A program made the translations under genes and the position numbers. A stretch of DNA of 64,000 nucleotides, taken from Cellulophaga sp. F20128 (GTDB lineage Bacteria > Bacteroidota > Bacteroidia > Flavobacteriales > Flavobacteriaceae). The notes below the pieces were generated by a model. It was given only the letters and a program-made list of their open reading frames with translations, had not been told where the DNA came from and did not search any database. The stretch spans positions 186,001-250,000 of the forward strand of contig NZ_JALKBA010000004.1 in assembly GCF_023015805.1 (NCBI RefSeq), written 5' to 3'. Below, in pieces: positions 17,499-26,623 of the stretch (positions are counted from its first letter, which is position 1; the number at the start of each line of letters is the position of its first letter).

Positions 17499-18656
17499 TT
17501 AGTATGCCATTTTTACAATCTTCTCAGCATCTTCAGGCATTAAAGCTTGACGCTCTCCTAATTTCCAACCACGTTCTTTAAAACGTTTAGCAATTTCTTC
17601 GGCAGTACCTTTGTAATCTTTTGTATAGTCAGATAGTTTAGTATCTATACCTAATGCATGGAAAAAGTTTTCTGTTTTCTCTATTGCGGCATATGCTTTG
17701 TCTTCTTGGCTACCTTCGGTTACGTTCCAAACACGTTCTGCATACTGTGCTAACTTTTCTTTTTTAGCTTCAAAATTGTACTTGTAATGACTAGGAGTTA
17801 CTATAGCTAATGTTCTTGCATGGTCTATTCCAAACAAGGCCGTTAATTCATGCCCCATCATATGTATCGCCCAATCTCCAGGAACACCTTGTTGAATTAA
17901 ACCATTTAGTGCCATGGTACAACTCCACATAAAGTTAGATGCTGCCTCGTAGTTTGTAGGATCTTCTACTACTGTAGGTGCAACTTCTACCAAAGTTTGT
18001 AATATACTTTCTGCAAAACGGTCTTGTAGTAAGCCGCCAGCAGGGTAGGTCATGTATTGCTCTAAAACGTGTGTAAAGGCATCTGTGATCCCATTGGCCA
18101 ATTGACGTTGAGGAATAGATTGGATGACTTGTGGATCCAATATGGAGAAGGCAGGGAATAATGCCGGCCCTCCTATTGAAAGTTTTTCTTTGGTTTCTTT
18201 TCGAGATACCACCAAACCTGAATTCATTTCAGAACCTGTAGCAGGTAATGTTAATACCGTTCCAAAAGGCAATCCTTCACTTGGACGGATTTTGTTTTTG
18301 AACATATCCCATGGTTCTGCGCCTTCATACAAGGCAGCAGCTGCTAAAAATTTAGTGCCATCAATTACAGAACCACCACCAACGGCTAATAAATAAGTGA
18401 TCTTTTCTTCTTTTATGACCTTTAAGGCATCCATTAAAATGGAATACTCAGGGTTTGCCGGAATCCCTCCAAACTCTTTAAAATCTACGGTAGCTAATGC
18501 CTTTTTTACTTGATCGTAAATTCCGTTTTTCTTAATGCTACCACCACCATAAAGCATTAAAACTTTAGCATCTGCGGGTATTTCTGTAGTTAATTTTTCT
18601 ATTGTATTTTTCCCAAATATTATTTTAGTTGGGTTTTTATATTCAAAATTGTTCAT
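17499..18656 (-). CDS. yqhD: NADPH-dependent iron-containing alcohol dehydrogenase YqhD
   Basis: A 385-residue group III alcohol dehydrogenase that reduces short aldehydes, including lipid-peroxidation products and methylglyoxal, with NADPH. It opens with the YqhD-like NNFEYKNPTKIIFGKNTI; GGGS motifs (LMLYGGGSIKKNG, LAVGGGSVIDGTKF) bind the nucleotide, and metal ligands lie in NGITDAFTHVLEQY and the MMGHELTALFGIDHARTLA segment. Cytoplasmic. It sits between the CurA-like gene (37 bp) and the DJ-1-like gene (9 bp) in an operon headed by a TetR regulator. Confidence 0.94.
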   Translation of the reverse strand: MNNFEYKNPTKIIFGKNTIEKLTTEIPADAKVLMLYGGGSIKKNGIYDQVKKALATVDFKEFGGIPANPEYSILMDALKVIKEEKITYLLAVGGGSVIDGTKFLAAAALYEGAEPWDMFKNKIRPSEGLPFGTVLTLPATGSEMNSGLVVSRKETKEKLSIGGPALFPAFSILDPQVIQSIPQRQLANGITDAFTHVLEQYMTYPAGGLLQDRFAESILQTLVEVAPTVVEDPTNYEAASNFMWSCTMALNGLIQQGVPGDWAIHMMGHELTALFGIDHARTLAIVTPSHYKYNFEAKKEKLAQYAERVWNVTEGSQEDKAYAAIEKTENFFHALGIDTKLSDYTKDYKGTAEEIAKRFKERGWKLGERQALMPEDAEKIVKMAY

Positions 18657-18693
18657 TTCTTTTGTTTTTTAAGTTGATAAAAAATTATTCTTC

Positions 18694-19692
18694 TTAAATT
18701 TTAACAATCATTTTTCCTTTGTTTTTCCCATCGAATAAATCGATAAAAGCATTCGGAATGTTCTCAAAACCTTCTACTATTGTTTCCGTATAGGTTAGTT
18801 TTCCTTCTGTTAACCAGCTTGATAGTTGCTTTATTGCTTCTGGAAACTTATCTGCATAGTTAGATACAATAAACCCTTGCATTAAAGCACTGTTTTTAAC
18901 TAAAAAAGGCTGTACACTAACACTTTGTGGTAGTGTTGTATTGTTATACAGAGAAATTGCGCCACAAATAATCATCCGAGCAAACTTATTGATGTTAAAA
19001 AGTACGGCATCAGAGATGGGTCCGCCTACATTATCAAAATAAATATCAACACCATTTGGTGCAGCCTTTGCAATGTCTGCTCTTATATCTGTACTGCTAT
19101 TGTAGTTTATACCAGCGTCAAAGCCAAATTTAGAAGTTAACATGGCTATTTTTTCATCGGAACCTGCAATACCAATAACCCTAAGTCCAAGAAGCTTTCC
19201 TATTTGTCCAACTACACTACCAACGGCACCTGCCGCACCAGAAACAACAAGGGTTTCACCAGCTTTAGGCTTCCCTATTTGGGTTAAACCCAAGTAAGCT
19301 GTTAAACCTGTCATTCCTAAAACCCCTAAATATGCACTTAAAGGGGCTTTTGAAGCAGCCACTTTTAAAAGGCCTTCGCCTGTAGCAACTTGTTTTGTTT
19401 TCCAATCTAACATGCCAGAAACAAAATCTCCTGTTTCGAAATTTTCATTTTTAGAAGCAAGTACTTTAGCGATTATGCCTGAATGCACCGGTTTGTTTAA
19501 TTCAAAAGGAGGGACATATGATTTGGCGTCACTCATTCTTCCTCTTAGGTAGGGATCTACAGATACGTAGGTGGTTTCTAGAAGTAATTCGCCATCGCTA
19601 ATCGCTATTTCTGACTCATCAGTTACAAATTCAAAATCTGTTACTGAAGGCTTACCAATAGGTCTGTTTTTTAATAATATTGTCTGTGTCAT
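18694..19692 (-). CDS. NADPH-dependent enone/curcumin-type reductase (MDR family, CurA-like)
   Basis: A 332-residue zinc-free medium-chain reductase of the leukotriene B4 12-hydroxydehydrogenase/CurA group, which reduces the C=C bond of alpha,beta-unsaturated carbonyls. Seen: TTYVSVDPYLRGRMSD near the start, the glycine-rich VVSGAAGAVGSVVGQIGKLLG for NADPH, and IDIYFDNVGG-like VDIYFDNVGGPISDAVL. It starts 9 bp after the nitroreductase gene in the TetR operon. Confidence 0.93.
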   Translation of the reverse strand: MTQTILLKNRPIGKPSVTDFEFVTDESEIAISDGELLLETTYVSVDPYLRGRMSDAKSYVPPFELNKPVHSGIIAKVLASKNENFETGDFVSGMLDWKTKQVATGEGLLKVAASKAPLSAYLGVLGMTGLTAYLGLTQIGKPKAGETLVVSGAAGAVGSVVGQIGKLLGLRVIGIAGSDEKIAMLTSKFGFDAGINYNSSTDIRADIAKAAPNGVDIYFDNVGGPISDAVLFNINKFARMIICGAISLYNNTTLPQSVSVQPFLVKNSALMQGFIVSNYADKFPEAIKQLSSWLTEGKLTYTETIVEGFENIPNAFIDLFDGKNKGKMIVKI

Positions 19693-19701
19693 ATTTTTAA
19701 T

Positions 19702-20334
19702 TTATGCAATTACGGTTACCAAATCTTCAGTGCTCTTACGTACCTTAGTAAGGTTTACCAACCAATCTTCTTCTGTTTTTCTATAGCCTAAGGGCAATAA
19801 AACGGCACTGCGCAATCCTTTTTCACGTAAACCTAATATCTCGTCAACGGCCGAAGGATCAAAGCCTTCCAAGGGAGTTGCGTCTACACCCTCAAAAGCG
19901 GCTGCACTTATGGCTTGTGAAAAAGCAATATAGGCTTGTTTTGCAGCGTGATTAAAGTTTTCTTCTGCGTCTTTTTGAGGATAGGTATCCAACAACATTT
20001 GTCTGTAATTTTCCCAACCTTCGTTTTTAAAACCACGGATTTCGTTAGTTAAATCGAACATATAATTGATGCGTTCTGGAGTATAAGTATCCCAGGCAGC
20101 AAAAACCAATAAATGGGAACAGTCTGAAATAACAGATTGGTTCCAAGCAATGGGTTTAATTTTTTCCTTTACCTCTTGATTTTTTATTACAAAAATTTCA
20201 AAGGGTTGTAATCCACTGGAAGTAGGAGCCAAGCGGGCAGCTTCAATAATTCTGTCAATTTTTTCTTCAGCTACTTTTTCGCCATTCATAGCTTTGGCAG
20301 CATATCTCCAATTTAATTTATCTAATAATTCCAT
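19702..20334 (-). CDS. NAD(P)H-dependent nitroreductase (NfsB-like)
   Basis: A 210-residue FMN flavoprotein of the nitroreductase family. FMN-contact segments RYAAKAMNGEKVAEE, LAPTSSGLQPFEIFVI, and SAAAFEGVDATPLEGFDP are visible, with GLRSAVLLPLGYRKTEEDW at the end. Such enzymes reduce quinones and nitro compounds by two electrons. It is the first enzyme gene after the TetR regulator (31 bp gap). Confidence 0.92.
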   Translation of the reverse strand: MELLDKLNWRYAAKAMNGEKVAEEKIDRIIEAARLAPTSSGLQPFEIFVIKNQEVKEKIKPIAWNQSVISDCSHLLVFAAWDTYTPERINYMFDLTNEIRGFKNEGWENYRQMLLDTYPQKDAEENFNHAAKQAYIAFSQAISAAAFEGVDATPLEGFDPSAVDEILGLREKGLRSAVLLPLGYRKTEEDWLVNLTKVRKSTEDLVTVIA

Positions 20335-20365
20335 ATATTTTGCTTTGTGTTCTTTTTAATTTTAG

Positions 20366-20944
20366 TTATAATTTAATACTATTCCATGCGGCGTTATAGG
20401 CTTCTTCTACATGGTCCTTGGTGAGTTGTATGGCACCTCTTCTTTGAGAAATAATTAAAAACGATAAGGGTATAATTGTATAAGCATACAGTAAATAATT
20501 GGACATAGGCTTAATGATACCTTCTTCTTTACCGCGTTCCCATAATTCTAAAAGGGTTTGAAAATGTTGTATTCCTTTTTGTCTACTCGGTTCATCAACC
20601 ATGGGTGTATTATCGCATTGCGCTAAAAAAATTGCTTCTTCACAATTATTGAATTTAAAATCGGCTATGCTATTCCAAATCAATTTAAAACCTGCTGCTA
20701 CAGGCATATCTGCTTTATAGTGATTAAAAGCATGGGCTGTAAATTTTTCCTTTACCTCGATATAAGTTTTGTTTACTAAATCTTGCTTGTTTTCAAAATA
20801 CAAGTAAATAGTTGCAGGCGACACATTTGCCATTTTCGCTATTTTAGACATTGGTGTTGCATGAAACCCATTGTTATTTACAAGGGCTATTGTTGCTTTA
20901 ATAAGTGCGTTACGCTTGTCTATACTTTTCTGTAATTTGGCCAT
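20366..20944 (-). CDS. TetR/AcrR family transcriptional regulator
   Basis: A 192-residue repressor when started at the ATG at 20944. The N-terminal DNA-binding domain is clear: IKATIALVNNNGFHATPMSK then MANVSPATIYLYFENKQDL. The ligand domain (55-192) is variable; Cys in NNCEEAIFLAQCDNT could react with electrophiles as in NemR, but this is inference. An earlier in-frame start at 21004 is excluded because the promoter (20963-20970) lies between. It heads the operon with nitroreductase, enone reductase, YqhD and DJ-1-like genes, and an inverted repeat in its promoter suggests autoregulation. Confidence 0.92.
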   Translation of the reverse strand: MAKLQKSIDKRNALIKATIALVNNNGFHATPMSKIAKMANVSPATIYLYFENKQDLVNKTYIEVKEKFTAHAFNHYKADMPVAAGFKLIWNSIADFKFNNCEEAIFLAQCDNTPMVDEPSRQKGIQHFQTLLELWERGKEEGIIKPMSNYLLYAYTIIPLSFLIISQRRGAIQLTKDHVEEAYNAAWNSIKL

Positions 20945-20962
20945 AATTGTCTTAATTCTTGA

Positions 20963-20990
20963 CAAAGTTACATAAAAATGAATGTTCATT
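20963..20990 (-). promoter_or_regulatory. Promoter and TetR-type operator of the electrophile operon
   Basis: On the minus strand TAACTTTG (20970-20963) is a full -7 match. Six bp upstream, AATGAA-TG-TTCATT (20977-20990) has perfect 6-bp arms and a 2-bp centre, the size expected for a TetR dimer, and it lies in the -33 to -7 spacer where bound repressor would block polymerase. Confidence 0.75.
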
Positions 20991-21044
20991 CTTTTTTTTA
21001 ACACTATTTAATACGGAATTAACAATATTGCCCTAAAAGTATAA

Positions 21045-21620
21045 TTATAGCTGCATAGGCTTTACTTCCCCAACCCTTAGGTTGTCTAAAGTAATATCGG
21101 CAATACGTACGCGAACCAAACGTAATGTAGGGAATCCTACCGCAGCCGTCATTTTTCGAATTTGCCTAAATTTCCCTTCGGTGATGGTAATACTTATCCA
21201 AGAACTGGGTCTGTGTCGTGCAATTCTTATTGCAGGATCCGGAAATGGGAGGGTAGAAGGAGATTGACTGTTTTTTACTTCGCAAGGTTTGGTGGTGTAC
21301 TTCTTTCCATGAATGCCAATTTGTACACCAAGGGATAAAGCGTGTATAGCCTCATCGGTAATTAATCCATCCAACTGTACAAAATATTCTTTTTCTATAC
21401 CCTTTCTATTGATGGTATCGCTTAGCTTACCATCTGTAGTTAGTAATAGTAATCCTTCTGATTTTTCATCCAAACGTCCAATAGGCATTGTACCCTCTGG
21501 AAAATTATAGCATTCTGATAGAAATTTCTTTTTGAGTTGGTTGTGGTCATTCGTAGCTAACTGACTAAGAACCCCATAAGGCTTGTACATTTTGTAATGA
21601 AGGTGGTTCTTTTTTTGCAT
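21045..21620 (-). CDS. rluE: Ribosomal large subunit pseudouridine synthase (RluE/RsuA family)
   Basis: It isomerises a uridine in rRNA to pseudouridine. 191 residues: the YKMYKPYGVLSQ opening, the catalytic-Asp motif MPIGRLDEKSEGLLLLTTDG, and the C-terminal TEGKFRQIRKMTAAVGFPTL with RLVRVRI are all RsuA-family hallmarks. The lack of an N-terminal S4 domain and the size fit RluE (target U2457 in E. coli) rather than RsuA or RluB. Monocistronic by position. Confidence 0.9.
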   Translation of the reverse strand: MQKKNHLHYKMYKPYGVLSQLATNDHNQLKKKFLSECYNFPEGTMPIGRLDEKSEGLLLLTTDGKLSDTINRKGIEKEYFVQLDGLITDEAIHALSLGVQIGIHGKKYTTKPCEVKNSQSPSTLPFPDPAIRIARHRPSSWISITITEGKFRQIRKMTAAVGFPTLRLVRVRIADITLDNLRVGEVKPMQL

Positions 21621-21770
21621 ACTTAAAATAAAATGTAAAAATAATAAGAATATTAGACCTTCGTTGCAATTAGCGCTATCCTTTAGGTCAAACCAAATAT
21701 TAAGTAAATTTTAAGAGGGTAATTTTGGGAACAACGCTATCTTTATAACCCACTTTAAAATGGCACTGTA

Positions 21771-23888
21771 ATGAAAAAAATATACACAGTAGCACTCGTT
21801 ACTATTATGTTTGCCTCTTGTAAAGATGCTAAAACAGAAACGACAACTCCAAACACTATGAATAACTCAGAAAATCCTTTATTGGTAGAAAGCAAATTGC
21901 CGTATGGTGCACCAGACTTTCGATTAATTAAGAACAAACACTTTATGCCTGCCTTAGAACATGGTATCGCTACACAAAAGGAGATTGTCTCCAAAATAGC
22001 GAGCAATACAGAACCTGCAACCTTTGACAATACCATATTAGCCTTAGAAAAAAGTGGTACTCAATTAGAGAATGTACAGCAAGTGTTTTCTGGACTAACG
22101 GCTGCACATACCAATGATAGCTTACAAAATGTGCAAGAGGAGATGGCCCCGAAATTTTCTGAATTACAAGATGGTATTTATTTAAATGATGACTTATTTA
22201 AGCGTGTAAAAGAATTGTATGAAAAAAGAGATAATTTAGTTTTAGATCCTGAATCTTATAAACTATTGTTGACTTATTTTGAAAACTTTGAAAAATCGGG
22301 TGCAAATTTAAGTGCTGCCGATAAGGAAACATTAAAATCTTACAATACCAGAATAGCGACACTTATAAATTCGTTCAACAAAACCTTATTAGAAGCTAAT
22401 AATAATGGCGCTTTGGTATTTGAAAATAAAGTTGATTTAGCTGGTTTATCTGATGTCCAATTAAAATCTTTAGAAAATAAAGAGGGTAAAGGGTGGAAAG
22501 TTCCATTACTGAATACAACACAACAGCCGTTATTACAAAGTTTAGAAAACAGAGCTACACGAGAAAAAATATTTATGGCTGCTTGGATGAGAGCAGATGG
22601 ATCAAATCAAGATACCAAAGCAATAATTACCGAAATAGCTACCTTAAGAGCTAAAAAAGGAGCTTTATTGGGGTTTGATAGTTATGCAGCATGGAGCTTG
22701 CAAGGAACAATGGCAGAAAAACCAGCAAATGTTTTTAATATGTTTAACGGTTTAATACCTGCTGCTACGGCTAAGGCAAAGAATGAAGCTGAGGACATAC
22801 AAAATATGATTGCCAAAAATGGTCAAGATTTTACGTTAGAAGCTTGGGACTGGAATCGATATGCTGATATGGTAAAAAAAGAAAAATACGATTTAGATGA
22901 GAATGAAATTAAACCTTATTTTGAGTTAAAAACGGTATTAGAGAAAGGTGTTTTTTACGCTGCAGAGAAACTATACGGTATTACTTTTAAAGAACGTAAA
23001 GACATACCAACTTACCATAAAGATGTAGTGGTATATGAGTTGTTTGAAGAAAATGGGGAGCAGCTAGGCTTATTTTATGGCGATTATTTTGCTAGACCAA
23101 GTAAACGTGGTGGCGCATGGATGAGTAATTTTGTAACCCAGTCTCATTTGTATGATAAAAAACCCGTGATCTATAATGTATGTAACTATCCTAAACCTGC
23201 CGAGGGAGATGCAGCTTTATTGACCTATGATGAAGTTAGTACCCTATTTCATGAATTTGGACACGCCTTACATGGTTTTTTTGCTAATCAGGAATATCCT
23301 TCTTTATCCGGAACTGCGGTAGCTCGGGATTTTGTAGAATTTCCTTCTCAGTTTAACGAAAACTGGGCTTTATACCCAGAGATCTTAAAGAATTATGCCT
23401 TACACCATAAAACAGGAGAACAAATACCACAGGCTTTATTAGATAAAATTAAAAAAGCAGCTACGTTTAACCAAGGGTATAGCTTAACGGAAAACCTAGC
23501 AGCTTCTAATTTGGATATGCAGTGGCATACTATAGCTTCCAATGCAACTATTATAGATGCTAATAAGTTTGAAAAAGAGGCATTACACAAAACAAAATTA
23601 GATGTTGTAAGTGCCGTACCACCACGTTATAGATCTACCTATTTTGCACATATTTTTGGTAGTGGATACGCTGCTGGGTATTACTCTTATTTATGGACAG
23701 AAATGCTACATCATGATGCCTACAATTGGTTTGAAAACAATGGGGGTTTAACACGTGAAAATGGGCAACGATTTAGAGATATGATATTGTCTAGAGGTAA
23801 TACGGTAGATTTAGAACAAATGTATAAGGATTGGAGCGGGAGCGATCCTAAAATAGAACCTATGTTAAAGGCAAGGGGCCTACAATAA
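21771..23888 (+). CDS. dcp: M3 family peptidyl-dipeptidase (Dcp-like) lipoprotein
   Basis: A 705-residue thimet-type zinc metallopeptidase. The HExxH motif is in LFHEFGHALHGFFA, with downstream Glu in the SGTAVARDFVEFPSQF segment. The N-terminus MKKIYTVALVTIMFASCKDA is a lipoprotein signal (Cys17), so it is exported, and IFGSGYAAGYYSYLW near the end is typical of Dcp. It removes dipeptides from peptide C-termini. A weak -7 box (TATCTTTA, 21738-21745) and a good terminator bracket it as a single-gene unit. Confidence 0.94.
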   Translation: MKKIYTVALVTIMFASCKDAKTETTTPNTMNNSENPLLVESKLPYGAPDFRLIKNKHFMPALEHGIATQKEIVSKIASNTEPATFDNTILALEKSGTQLENVQQVFSGLTAAHTNDSLQNVQEEMAPKFSELQDGIYLNDDLFKRVKELYEKRDNLVLDPESYKLLLTYFENFEKSGANLSAADKETLKSYNTRIATLINSFNKTLLEANNNGALVFENKVDLAGLSDVQLKSLENKEGKGWKVPLLNTTQQPLLQSLENRATREKIFMAAWMRADGSNQDTKAIITEIATLRAKKGALLGFDSYAAWSLQGTMAEKPANVFNMFNGLIPAATAKAKNEAEDIQNMIAKNGQDFTLEAWDWNRYADMVKKEKYDLDENEIKPYFELKTVLEKGVFYAAEKLYGITFKERKDIPTYHKDVVVYELFEENGEQLGLFYGDYFARPSKRGGAWMSNFVTQSHLYDKKPVIYNVCNYPKPAEGDAALLTYDEVSTLFHEFGHALHGFFANQEYPSLSGTAVARDFVEFPSQFNENWALYPEILKNYALHHKTGEQIPQALLDKIKKAATFNQGYSLTENLAASNLDMQWHTIASNATIIDANKFEKEALHKTKLDVVSAVPPRYRSTYFAHIFGSGYAAGYYSYLWTEMLHHDAYNWFENNGGLTRENGQRFRDMILSRGNTVDLEQMYKDWSGSDPKIEPMLKARGLQ

Positions 23889-23908
23889 ACCTTTTTACCT
23901 ATACCTAT

Positions 23909-23937
23909 AAAGGAGCCCGTTAAAGGCTCCTTTTTTT
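23909..23937 (+). terminator. Terminator after the M3 peptidase gene
   Basis: AAAGGAGCC / GGCTCCTTT arms around a 7-nt loop, then a T run. It lies between convergent dcp and norB. Confidence 0.85.
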
Positions 23938-23958
23938 ATGTGTTGGAAGTTTGTAATT

Positions 23959-26175
23959 CTATTTTTTTTTAAAGCAATATAGGGTCTCTTTTACGGTAAA
24001 CCAACAGAAGTAAAAAATACCGACAGAGAATATGGTATCACCCACCATACGAAGCCATTTTAAAGTTTGTATTGTTGGGGAATACAACAAATCAGAATCT
24101 CTAGCAAACGAATATCCTTGTGTGATGGACGTGTATGCCTGTATAATTCCTATAGGCAACATGCTTAGTAAAACCATAGCAACCAATCCAATGTTTAAAA
24201 ACCAAAAGGCTCTTTTTAGTTTGGTGCTGTTCCACTTTCTGTCCGAGTAAAAACGCAAACAAATAATAATGAACCCCATGCCTAACATACCATAAACACC
24301 AAATAAGGCTGTATGGGCATGCACGGCAGTAGTATTTAGACCTTGTATGTAATACAATGCAATAGGAGGGTTAATTAAGAAACCAAAAACTCCTGCGCCA
24401 ACAAAGTTCCAAAATGCTACAGCAATAAAGAAAAATATAGGCCATTTGTATTTCTGTATCCAATCTTTACTTTTTAATAAATTCCAATGTTCTCTAATTT
24501 CAAATCCCATTAATGTTAGTGGTACCACCTCTAGTGCACTAAAAGTAGCTCCTAAAGCGATTGCTTGTACTGGTGTCCCAGAATAATATAAGTGGTGTAA
24601 GGTGCCTATAATACCTCCTGCTAAGAATATCGTGGCAGAGGCAATAGATACTCTTCCCGCTGTTTTTGTAGAAATAATTTTCATTCTAGCGAATATAAAT
24701 GCAATAACTACAGTAGCAAAAACCTCAAAAAAACCTTCAACCCATAGGTGAACTAGCCACCATCTCCAATAATTAATAACAGGCAAACTACTATTTTCAC
24801 CATACATTAATCCAGAAAAGAAGAACATACCAATTGCAATTACAGACAAAAGTAATATGATCAATAAGTGCTTAGATTCATCATTCTTCTTAATGGCAAA
24901 CAGAATATGTCTACTGACCATAACTACCCAGAGCACAAGTCCAATTCCTAAGAAAATCTGCCAAAACCGACCTAAATCCATATACTCGTATCCTTGGTGG
25001 CCAAAGAAAAAATTGGTTGTTAGATCTAAAAACTGATGAACACCAAGCCATTCTCCTAACATAGAACCTAGAACAATAACCAATAAGGCAACAAACAAGA
25101 AGTTTGTACCAAATACTTGGTATTTCATCTCTTTTCCTGAAATCATAGGAGCCAAAAATAATCCCGTGGCTAGCCAGGTTGCAGCAATCCAAAATACAGC
25201 CAATTGTGTATGCCAGGTTCTGGTAATTGAATAGGGTAAAAAGCTAGATAAATCATATCCAAAAAAAGCTTGACCTTCCACCGTATAATGTACCGTTATG
25301 ATTCCTAAAATAACTTGCAATGCAATTAAGAAACAAATTATTAAATAGTATTTTAAAACGGCTTTTTGTGATTTAGACATTATTAATCCCGTCAACGGAT
25401 CACTATCGGGTTTGGTAACCGATTCTCCTTTTTCGTGATTTCTTAAGTAATAATAGGTAAGAATCCCAATAAATAGGAGCAACAATACAATAGATAAACC
25501 CGACCAAATAAGCGAGTCGTCCGTAATTTCATTATCTATTAATGGCTCATGAGGCCAGTTAGAGGTATAGGTATAGTCTTTACCAGGCCTGTTGGTACTA
25601 GCGGCCCATGAGGTCCAAAAGAAAAAAGCATTCAACTGCTTTAGCTTAGCTTCGTCGGTTAAGGCGCCTACAGGAATGGCATACCGCTCATTACCATTGG
25701 CAAAAATGCCACTGTAGTGTATTATATTTTGTTGAATTGCCGCAACACGAGCCTTAGAAATGGTAATGGTCCTTGTTTCTGGGTTGTAGGAGTCGGTTTT
25801 TATATCTTTAATTAAACGTGCTTTTAAGGCTGCCTTTTTTTCTACATCCAAACTGGCATAATTGGTATTAAAGTCTTCTTGAGCCCAATGTTCTAGCAAG
25901 TACACAGCTTCTTTGTGTATCCAATCGGCTGTCCAGTCTGGCGCTACGTAACTTCCATGTCCCCAAATGGAGCCAACTTCCATACCGCCAATAGATTCCC
26001 AAACATTTTGTCCTATTTGTATATCTGCTTTGCTGTAAAACACTTCTCCTGTTTCTTTTACAACTACCTGATCGGGTAGTGGGGGTTGCGTCTGATAAAT
26101 CTCTGTTCCAATCCATATGAGGACTATAAAAGACAGTGTAACCACACTTGTAAAGGCGATCCAAATTTTTCTCAT
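23959..26175 (-). CDS. norB: Quinol-dependent nitric oxide reductase (qNOR)
   Basis: It reduces two NO to N2O using quinol in the inner membrane. 738 residues: an N-terminal helix, a roughly 200-residue periplasmic cytochrome-c-like domain without heme motif (GQNVWESIGGMEVGSIWGHGSYVAPDW), then twelve helices. Active-site features: HTQLAVFWIAATWL, VHLWVEGFFEVFATV (FeB-site Glu residues typical of NORs), LHHLYYSGTP, and the two heme ligands in the VHAHTALFGVYG segment. It follows a cupin gene by 31 bp; upstream lies an Rrf2 regulator on the same strand. The absence of norC fits the quinol type. Confidence 0.96.
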   Translation of the reverse strand: MRKIWIAFTSVVTLSFIVLIWIGTEIYQTQPPLPDQVVVKETGEVFYSKADIQIGQNVWESIGGMEVGSIWGHGSYVAPDWTADWIHKEAVYLLEHWAQEDFNTNYASLDVEKKAALKARLIKDIKTDSYNPETRTITISKARVAAIQQNIIHYSGIFANGNERYAIPVGALTDEAKLKQLNAFFFWTSWAASTNRPGKDYTYTSNWPHEPLIDNEITDDSLIWSGLSIVLLLLFIGILTYYYLRNHEKGESVTKPDSDPLTGLIMSKSQKAVLKYYLIICFLIALQVILGIITVHYTVEGQAFFGYDLSSFLPYSITRTWHTQLAVFWIAATWLATGLFLAPMISGKEMKYQVFGTNFLFVALLVIVLGSMLGEWLGVHQFLDLTTNFFFGHQGYEYMDLGRFWQIFLGIGLVLWVVMVSRHILFAIKKNDESKHLLIILLLSVIAIGMFFFSGLMYGENSSLPVINYWRWWLVHLWVEGFFEVFATVVIAFIFARMKIISTKTAGRVSIASATIFLAGGIIGTLHHLYYSGTPVQAIALGATFSALEVVPLTLMGFEIREHWNLLKSKDWIQKYKWPIFFFIAVAFWNFVGAGVFGFLINPPIALYYIQGLNTTAVHAHTALFGVYGMLGMGFIIICLRFYSDRKWNSTKLKRAFWFLNIGLVAMVLLSMLPIGIIQAYTSITQGYSFARDSDLLYSPTIQTLKWLRMVGDTIFSVGIFYFCWFTVKETLYCFKKK

Positions 26176-26206
26176 TGTATAACTGTTTAGTTGACTTTAA
26201 TTAACT

Positions 26207-26548
26207 TTAATTGTTTACTACTTTTTGTACTCTATCTATAGAATCGGTCTTAGAAATAGACAGTCTAATTATGGCATCTGCTTTGCATACTAGATCATGG
26301 GGTACATTACTGCCTAGACTTATTAAATCGCCTTTTGTTAAATGTAGAATGGCACCGTTAACCCCAAACTCTATTTCGCCTTCAAACAATTCAACCACAA
26401 TAGGGTGGGGTGCTTTGTGCTCTTTCATAACTTGATCTTTGCGCATCAATATTCGAATCTCTTTGCTTACTTCTGTTTCCATAAGGAGTTGTAAGGAAGG
26501 TTTGTCTTCTTTGTAAATTTTGTCATTTGTTAAGGAAGCTGTTTTCAT
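26207..26548 (-). CDS. Small cupin-domain protein next to norB
   Basis: A 113-residue single cupin. HKAPHPIVVELFEGEIEF provides the first cupin motif and LGSNVPHDLVCKADAIIRL the second; one His and one Glu could bind a metal, so the site would be incomplete compared with enzymes. It is probably cotranscribed with norB. A perfect GGATAA-N10-TTATCC palindrome lies about 36 bp upstream of its start. Function in NO metabolism is inferred only from position. Confidence 0.85.
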   Translation of the reverse strand: MKTASLTNDKIYKEDKPSLQLLMETEVSKEIRILMRKDQVMKEHKAPHPIVVELFEGEIEFGVNGAILHLTKGDLISLGSNVPHDLVCKADAIIRLSISKTDSIDRVQKVVNN

Positions 26549-26583
26549 AATTTTAATTTTTATAGGGTTTAATTGTATTTAAG

Positions 26584-26605
26584 GGATAAGAATACCTTTT
26601 TATCC
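26584..26605 (-). promoter_or_regulatory. 22-bp palindrome upstream of the cupin-norB unit
   Basis: GGATAA-N10-TTATCC with perfect arms, between the stop of the Rrf2 gene and the cupin start. On the minus strand it begins GGATAAAAAG, the same ten bases found 27 bp before the oxidase-like gene at 47309. Likely a regulator site; which protein binds is not known. Confidence 0.5.
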
Positions 26606-26623
26606 GGTATTAGTATAAAAGTA

